A stretch of DNA of 64,000 bases from Cyanosarcina radialis HA8281-LM2 (lineage in GTDB: Bacteria > Cyanobacteriota > Cyanobacteriia > Cyanobacteriales > CCAP-1448), in contig JAHHHA010000006.1 in NCBI GenBank assembly GCA_019359615.1, forward strand, positions 1-64,000, in the 5' to 3' direction. Position numbers and translations under genes: made by a program. Position 1 is the first letter of the stretch. Every line of letters begins with the position of its first letter. Shown piece after piece: positions 58,881 to 64,000 of the stretch. Below the pieces are notes generated by a model. It saw only the letters and a list, made by a program, of their open reading frames with translations. It made no database searches and was not told the DNA's origin.

Positions 58881-58980
58881 TCATAGCCTCAATAAAATGC
58901 TTTTGCAGAGATGTATTTCTCTAATAACGGGTTTGCTCGTGCAATTGTTCTGCTTTTTCTAGCAACGGGTGCGAATGAAA

Positions 58981-59001
58981 CAATGCGACCCAAAAGTGAC
59001 A
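58981..59001 (-). promoter_or_regulatory. GTCAC direct-repeat box D
   Basis: Minus strand GTCACTTT-TGG-GTCGCATT (one mismatch), about 100 bp upstream of the remnant and about 345 bp upstream of the DedA gene. Confidence 0.5.
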
Positions 59002-59017
59002 GATCTGGACGTATTGG

Positions 59018-60433
59018 CTATAGCTGCAAAATCACTCTGGCCGCGCTGAGATAGATCCACACTCCCAACACATCAACTGCTGTGGTAATAAACGGAGCGG
59101 ACATCAACGCTGGATCTAAACCAAAGGAGCGAAAGAGAAATGGTAGCGCCGAACCAGCAATGGCAGCGAGAACAGAAATCGCAAATAGACTCGCTCCCAC
59201 CGCGATCGCTACCAGCACATCTCCTTGCAGAAATGTTGCCCAGATAAATACCACCAATCCCAGCATGGCTCCGAGCAATAGCCCAGCGATCGTCTCTCGC
59301 CAGATGACCCAGACTGCCTGTTTCATCCGACTTTCTTCGGTATTGAGTCCGCGAATCACGACCGTTGAAGACTGCGCTCCCACATTTCCCCCAGCATCGA
59401 TGAGTAAAGGAATAAATGCAGCTAGGGTAACGACTTGTTCGAGAACGTCTTCCTGGCTGCGAATCACCCCGATAGTTAAAGTATTGGTGACAAATAACAC
59501 CAACAACCACAGCACCCGCTGGCGAGCAATGGCAAACAGATTGGCTTGAAAATAACTATCTTTGCTGGCTTGCAAGCCGCCCATGGCATAAATATCTTCG
59601 GTGGTTTCCTGCTCTAAAATATCTAGGACATCATCTACAGTAATAATTCCTACCAGTCGTTGCTCTCGATCGACCACGGGTAGTGCTACAAAGTCATATT
59701 CTTGAATCAGGCGGGCGGCTTCTTCTCGATCGGTATCGGTACTGACAGACACGACATCCCGCGTCATAATGCTGCTAATGGTTTGCTCCGGCCCAGCGAC
59801 AATCAGTTCTCGTAACGACAAAATTCCAGTCAAGCAGCGATCGCGATCGGTGACGTACAAATAAGAAATTGTTTCTACCCGATCGGCTAAACGTCGAATT
59901 TTTTCTAAAGCCTGCTGTACGGTTCGCTCCTCTTTCAGCGATAAATATTCAGGGGTCATCAACCGTCCGGCGGTATTGGGTTTAAACCCTAATAGCAACA
60001 CGGTGGTATCTCGTTCTTCAGGAGATAGTTGTTGCCATAGCCGCCGAACGACTTTAGCTGGGAGTTCGTCGAACAAACGCGCCCGCTCGTCCGGCGACAT
60101 CCGATCGACGATCTCCAGCAACTCTGGCTGTCTGAAGTCTTCGATTAATGCCTGCTGCACCTCAGTATCGAGATATTCGTAAACTTCAATGGCCTCATCT
60201 TTTGATAGCAGGCGAAAGGCGATCGCTTGCATGGTGTTGGGCAACGTTTCGATCGCGTCGGCAATGTCAGCCGGATGGGCCGGAACCAGCAAGGCTTTGG
60301 CCTCATTCAAGTGTCTTTCTGCCAGTAGCCTTTTGAGTTGCACTCGCAACCACTCTACATATTCCTGCTGAGAATTTGCTTGGCTCCTGGAAAACAATGG
60401 TTGTAAAGCTGAAGGACGTTCGGTTGGATTCAT
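59018..60433 (-). CDS. mgtE: Magnesium transporter MgtE
   Basis: This 471-residue protein has an MgtE N domain (about 30-145: helical repeats with DEAIEVYEYLD and DDLP/DELPAKVVRRL), two CBS domains (about 150-270: MTPEYLSLKEERTVQQALEK, IMTRDVVSVSTDTDREEAAR), a plug helix, and a C-terminal five-helix membrane domain with LIDAGGNVGAQSSTVVIRGL and ADVD-like TAVDVLGVW. It is a Mg2+ channel gated by intracellular Mg2+ through the N/CBS domains. Confidence 0.95.
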   Translation of the reverse strand: MNPTERPSALQPLFSRSQANSQQEYVEWLRVQLKRLLAERHLNEAKALLVPAHPADIADAIETLPNTMQAIAFRLLSKDEAIEVYEYLDTEVQQALIEDFRQPELLEIVDRMSPDERARLFDELPAKVVRRLWQQLSPEERDTTVLLLGFKPNTAGRLMTPEYLSLKEERTVQQALEKIRRLADRVETISYLYVTDRDRCLTGILSLRELIVAGPEQTISSIMTRDVVSVSTDTDREEAARLIQEYDFVALPVVDREQRLVGIITVDDVLDILEQETTEDIYAMGGLQASKDSYFQANLFAIARQRVLWLLVLFVTNTLTIGVIRSQEDVLEQVVTLAAFIPLLIDAGGNVGAQSSTVVIRGLNTEESRMKQAVWVIWRETIAGLLLGAMLGLVVFIWATFLQGDVLVAIAVGASLFAISVLAAIAGSALPFLFRSFGLDPALMSAPFITTAVDVLGVWIYLSAARVILQL

Positions 60434-60511
60434 ACTTGTTGCCGCTTTACCGCTAAAAGTTGAAGAGCCAAATTGGACTTAAAGAGAATAGGGAAAATTT
60501 TGGAAGTTGTC

Positions 60512-61735
60512 TTACTGGGTAATGCGAAGAATCTTATCCCCATCTGGCGGACAACTGCCGCGCCCGTCGCAATTACTGGTGGTGACGTAGAGTTCGCCAT
60601 CCGGCCCCATAATGGCTTCTCGCAACCGTCCGTGCTGTCCTTGCAAATAGACTTCGTGCTGCTGCACTCGACCGGATTGCGGATCGATGACCACTCGCTG
60701 CAATTGTTCTGCCCCCAGTGCGGCGACGATGAAATTACCCTGCCATTCAGGAATGGCTTTACCCCTGTAAATTGCCGCTCCTCCAGGCGGTAATGCCTGT
60801 TGCCAGACGATTGCTGGAGTGACTAATCCCTCTCTGGATTCGCAGCGATAAATAGTCGGCCAGCCCAAGTTATCGCCAGCCCGCGCCACGCTGACTTTAT
60901 CGTGTCCCGATCGCCCCAACTCGCCACTGGGGCCGTGGTCGCTCACCCATAAGGTCGAGTCATTTACCCAATCAAAGCCTTGAGTGTTGCGAATTCCCAA
61001 AATGTAAACTGGATTCCCAGAGAAGGGATTGTCGGCGGGTACTTGTCCGTCGGGGGTGACGCGCAAAATCTTACCAGCCAGACTGTTAGCATCCTGAGAC
61101 AGGTCTGGATCTCTCGCATCCCCCGTACCGATGTAGAGCATTCCATCCGGGCCGAAGCGAATCCGGCCGCCGTTATGGAATTGGGCAACGGGAATATTGT
61201 CAACGATCGTGCGATCGCGCTTTGCCCTCAGTCTGTCCTCAGATAGCTGCCATCGTTCTACTCGATTGACATCAGAGCCATTATCATCGGCAGTGAAATA
61301 GACGTAAAATAATCGATTATTGGCAAAATCGGGATGGGTAGCAATCCCCAACAATCCCCCTTCACCGCGATCGCTGACGTTGATGGTGGCGATCGCTTCC
61401 GGGCGTAATTTACCGTTCTGTACCAGTCGCACCCGTCCCGATCGTTCGGATACCAGCAGATCGCCATCGGGGAGAAAACCTATTCCCCAAGGAACATCCA
61501 GCCCCGTTACTACTTCTTCTACCCGCACGCTAACCTGTCCTTCGGAACCAAATCCATCTTCCACCAAAAGGCAGCTTGCTTGGGAGTCATTTGGGCGATC
61601 GGCTTGCGCCTGTTCTAAGGGAACGGTTTGAGCAGCGCCAGAGGTGTCGCCGATCTGGTTTGGGGAGGGGTTACAGGCCGCCAGTCCTAACATTCCCAAC
61701 ATTAACCCGATTGTCAAAATGTTCGATCGTTTCAT
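60512..61735 (-). CDS. PQQ-dependent sugar dehydrogenase-like lipoprotein
   Basis: A 407-residue protein with signal peptide and lipobox (MKRSNILTIGLMLGMLGLAA then Cys), hence membrane-anchored in the periplasm. The rest is the six-bladed propeller of the glucose/sorbosone dehydrogenase family: VPWGIGFLPDGDLLVSERSG, GEGGLLGIATHPDFANNRLF, HNGGRIRFGPDGMLYIGTGD, and the C-terminal GPDGELYVTTS. It oxidises aldose sugars with PQQ; the natural substrate is unknown. It lies 22 bp after the AI-2E family gene, forming an operon. Confidence 0.85.
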   Translation of the reverse strand: MKRSNILTIGLMLGMLGLAACNPSPNQIGDTSGAAQTVPLEQAQADRPNDSQASCLLVEDGFGSEGQVSVRVEEVVTGLDVPWGIGFLPDGDLLVSERSGRVRLVQNGKLRPEAIATINVSDRGEGGLLGIATHPDFANNRLFYVYFTADDNGSDVNRVERWQLSEDRLRAKRDRTIVDNIPVAQFHNGGRIRFGPDGMLYIGTGDARDPDLSQDANSLAGKILRVTPDGQVPADNPFSGNPVYILGIRNTQGFDWVNDSTLWVSDHGPSGELGRSGHDKVSVARAGDNLGWPTIYRCESREGLVTPAIVWQQALPPGGAAIYRGKAIPEWQGNFIVAALGAEQLQRVVIDPQSGRVQQHEVYLQGQHGRLREAIMGPDGELYVTTSNCDGRGSCPPDGDKILRITQ

Positions 61736-61757
61736 GTTTTCTTACCTGTTAATTTGC

Positions 61758-62864
61758 TTAAAAAGCATCTTCTTCAGTATTAGGTTCTAAAATGTCCTGT
61801 AAATAGATCGTTCGCACCATGACGAACGCCACCACCGTCAGGGGAGTCGCCGCTAAAACGCCCAACGGGCCGAATAGAATGCCCAACGCTAAGACCGTCG
61901 ATAAGCCCAAAGCCGGGGGCAGAGATACCACCTGCTGTTGGACGATCGGGGTGAGGATGTTGCCTTCAAGCTGCTGCACCACGAGATAGAACAGCGCCAC
62001 GTAAACCGCTCGAAGCGGACTGAGGGTAAAGGCAATCAAAATTCCTGGAACCGCTGCCAGCACCGGCCCGACTACAGGAATAAATTCCAACAGGGCGGCG
62101 ATGATGCCCAACACCAGAGCCAGAGGAATATCTAACAACCACAGGCCGAGACTGACGACGATGCCGATTACCACCATCGAAATAATTCGCCCTAACAGCC
62201 AGGCCCGCAGTCCTCGGACTACGCCGTCGATGACCTCCCGCGTCCGTTTTCGCCCTCTGGGGGGAACCAGGCTGACAATGCCGCTGCGATACAGATGGGG
62301 ATCGATCGCCACAAACAGTCCGATAAATAGCACGAACAGGCCATTTGCCAGCACTCCCAGCGTCAGCGTAAAGGTATCCATCACTTGAGTGAGAACGTTG
62401 TTGGGATCGAGCCAGGGATTGCTACCGCCAAAAATGCCACCGATGCCGTCTTGGCCGAATTGCTCGCTGGCGATCGCTTCGAGTTGTTCGATCGCCTTTC
62501 CCACCTGCTCTACCAGCAGGTCTGCCTGGTTGAGAATTTCTGGCACCAGGAACCAGCCTAACGCACCCAACATCAATGCCAGCAGCAGGACGATCGCTCC
62601 TAAAGCCCATTTCTCAGAGATGGGGGTTATCCGGGCCAGGGGTTTGGCCAGAGTTCTCAAGGCGATCGCCAGTAGCACTCCCAAAAAGACCAGCAGCAAG
62701 ACATCAACGACTGCCCAGGAAAACCAGGCCATCAGGATAAATAGCCCCACCACGCCAACCGCTAACAGCACGCGGCTTAGATAGCTGCGGCGATGCCGTC
62801 TTCTTGCCCCTAGCAATTTGAGGTGACGGGAATGATTCGTTCGTCGTTCTCGCGGTCGGGCCAT
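61758..62864 (-). CDS. AI-2E family transporter (368 aa)
   Basis: An eight-helix membrane protein of the TqsA/UPF0118 family with a basic N-terminus, characteristic segments RAWLLGRIISMVVIGIVVSL and LLEFIPVVGPVLAAVPGILI (about 265-284), and a C-terminal GPLGVLAATPLTVVAFVMV. Substrates vary (AI-2, Na+/H+ exchange in some). It lies 22 bp after the debranching-type gene and before the sugar dehydrogenase in the same operon. Confidence 0.85.
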   Translation of the reverse strand: MARPRERRTNHSRHLKLLGARRRHRRSYLSRVLLAVGVVGLFILMAWFSWAVVDVLLLVFLGVLLAIALRTLAKPLARITPISEKWALGAIVLLLALMLGALGWFLVPEILNQADLLVEQVGKAIEQLEAIASEQFGQDGIGGIFGGSNPWLDPNNVLTQVMDTFTLTLGVLANGLFVLFIGLFVAIDPHLYRSGIVSLVPPRGRKRTREVIDGVVRGLRAWLLGRIISMVVIGIVVSLGLWLLDIPLALVLGIIAALLEFIPVVGPVLAAVPGILIAFTLSPLRAVYVALFYLVVQQLEGNILTPIVQQQVVSLPPALGLSTVLALGILFGPLGVLAATPLTVVAFVMVRTIYLQDILEPNTEEDAF

Positions 62865-62886
62865 GCCGATCTATGCTCCGGTTGCC

Positions 62887-64000
62887 TTATACGTGGGATA
62901 ACTGTAGAGTCTCAGGTGTCCAGGGCTGCCAGGATTGCCGTTCGATCGCGATTTGCCCGGACTGCACCACAGCATCCCAGCGGGTTTGTTCCCCTTCTCG
63001 CCAGAAACGTAAATCGACCTGGGCGTTGCCAATTTCGACCTGGCGGAGCGTAATATCTGGCAACCAATCTGGTAAGGCTGGATCGACCAAAAGTAAGCCG
63101 TTGGGCGCATCTGCCTGAAGTCCCAAGATCGCTTGCAGGAGTTGAAATACCGATGCCGCCGCCCATCCTTGGGGCACGTTGGCTTCTCGATAAGGGGCGG
63201 GAAAAGCTCCAACTTGGCGATCGATCCCGCCATAGAGTTCTGGAATGCGGTAGCTGGCAAAATGGCGGGCAGCGTCAAAAATCCCCTCGGCCACCTGGGC
63301 TACTTCTGCCGTCAAGCCATATCGCTTCAACCCCATGGCAATGATGCCGTTGTCGTGGGGCCAGACCGAACCCCGGTGATAGGAAAAGGGATTGTATGCC
63401 GGATTATCGGACGACAGGGTGCGAATGCCCCAACCGCTCCACATATCCGGTTGCAGGAGCCGTCGCCCTACCTGCACCGCCCGATCTGGCCGCACGATGC
63501 CGCTCCAGAGGCAGTGTCCCGGATTGGAGGCGATCGTCTTCACTGGCTGTTTATCGGGGTCTAGGGCAAAGGCGTAGAAGCCCAACTCCTCGCACCAAAA
63601 ACGTTCTTCAAACTGGGATTGCAACTTAGCTGCTTTTTGGCGCAACTCCGCCGCCCGCTGGCCTTCTCCCAACGCCTCAAATACTTCTGCCATTCGCATC
63701 CGAGCGTCGAAGGCATAGCCCTGCAACTCGCACAGTGCCTTGGGCGCTTGCACTTGGCTGCCGTCTGGATAAACGATCGCATCCCCAGAATCTTTCCACG
63801 CCTGATTGTCGATTCCTGCTGTCGATCGCTTCTGATACTCTTGAAAGCCATCGCTATCTAAGTCGCCGTAGCGATCGAACCAATCCAAGCCGCGATCGAT
63901 CGCCTCTCGGTAGTCGTGTAATAAAGATATGTCGCCGAGCCATTTCCAGGTTTCGTGCAGGGTAATTAAAAACAGAGCCGTAGTATCCGCCGCTCCGTAA
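62887..64000 (-). CDS. Amylo-alpha-1,6-glucosidase/GDE-type glycoside hydrolase, 5' end outside window
   Basis: The frame is open to the window edge. The C-terminal 371 residues show the (alpha/alpha)6 domain of the glycogen-debranching GDE_C family: TALFLITLHETWKWLGD, RYGDLDSDGFQEY, GWKDSGDAI-like AWKDSGDAIVYPDG (about the acid catalyst Asp), GHCLWSGIV, FSYHRGSVWPHDNGIIAMG (second catalytic region) and SAAWAAASVFQLLQ-like WAAASVFQLLQAIL. Many such cyanobacterial proteins act on alpha-glucan or unknown glycosides. It leads an operon with the AI-2E exporter and sugar dehydrogenase. Confidence 0.85.
   Translation of the reverse strand, partial: YGAADTTALFLITLHETWKWLGDISLLHDYREAIDRGLDWFDRYGDLDSDGFQEYQKRSTAGIDNQAWKDSGDAIVYPDGSQVQAPKALCELQGYAFDARMRMAEVFEALGEGQRAAELRQKAAKLQSQFEERFWCEELGFYAFALDPDKQPVKTIASNPGHCLWSGIVRPDRAVQVGRRLLQPDMWSGWGIRTLSSDNPAYNPFSYHRGSVWPHDNGIIAMGLKRYGLTAEVAQVAEGIFDAARHFASYRIPELYGGIDRQVGAFPAPYREANVPQGWAAASVFQLLQAILGLQADAPNGLLLVDPALPDWLPDITLRQVEIGNAQVDLRFWREGEQTRWDAVVQSGQIAIERQSWQPWTPETLQLSHV

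Overview
The window is cyanobacterial DNA. The octamer GCGATCGC (HIP1) recurs throughout, heptamer repeats of the ATCCAAA type occur, and there are photosystem II assembly genes (two psb34 copies and psb35), a RppA/RppB-type two-component pair and the cyanobacterial AAA/vMAP-N ATPase type. The genus cannot be fixed from sequence alone.

Region 1 (1-9849) is the right end of an integrated plasmid-like element that continues beyond the left edge of the window. A tyrosine recombinase lies next to the 3' end of a tRNA gene. Behind it are a divergent XRE/ribbon-helix-helix control region, a winged-helix replication protein, a ParB-like protein, an HTH protein, a five-unit 22-bp iteron array, and a block holding a membrane-anchored AAA ATPase, an S23-type four-helix protein and a YdjM-like membrane protein. 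The tRNA (9767-9849) has a long variable arm but a CAU anticodon.

Region 2 (9850-12982) is host sequence: a secreted Arg/Ser/Glu-repeat protein, queC, and a Gfo/Idh/MocA oxidoreductase.

Region 3 (12983-30460) is a complete 17.5-kb integrative element in tRNA-Asp. It is bounded by a 13-bp direct repeat of the tRNA 3' end, with matching integrase arm-type repeats inside both ends. Its order is: integrase; a leftward replication block whose initiator carries a 114-bp HIP1-phased repeat; a divergent ribbon-helix-helix gene that appears to use programmed -1 frameshifting; a leftward run of eight unrecognised genes from one strong promoter; a rightward run of unrecognised genes including an ~854-residue protein; a lysis cassette (endolysin with L,D-transpeptidase-like SxGC motif plus two holin-like membrane proteins); a membrane protein; and an XRE repressor with operators. 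I see no terminase, portal, known capsid, tail sheath or packaging ATPase. It may be an undescribed virus-like or satellite family and is the best candidate for a new system here.

Region 4 (30517-38285) holds an M48 protease, a solo TnpB element, an ABM monooxygenase, a psb34-psb34-psb35 cluster behind two perfect HLR1 (RpaB) boxes, an SRPBCC protein and a vMAP-N/AAA ATPase.

Region 5 (38286-42677) is one NRPS gene, A-(methyltransferase)-PCP-reductase, with no condensation domain and a glycine-like specificity code.

Region 6 (42947-64000) is a mostly leftward stress, ion and carbon island: RppA/RppB-type sensor pair, rhomboid protease, GH13 enzyme, lipoprotein, Na+/H+ antiporter, DUF389, MscS, baeRF protein, DUF190, P-type ATPase, a frameshifted DedA, MgtE, a PQQ-type sugar dehydrogenase, an AI-2E family exporter and the C-terminal part of a glycogen-debranching-type enzyme. 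Four copies of a direct repeat GTCACTTT-N3-GTCACATT lie upstream of genes in this island and look like sites for an OmpR-family regulator, possibly the one encoded here.
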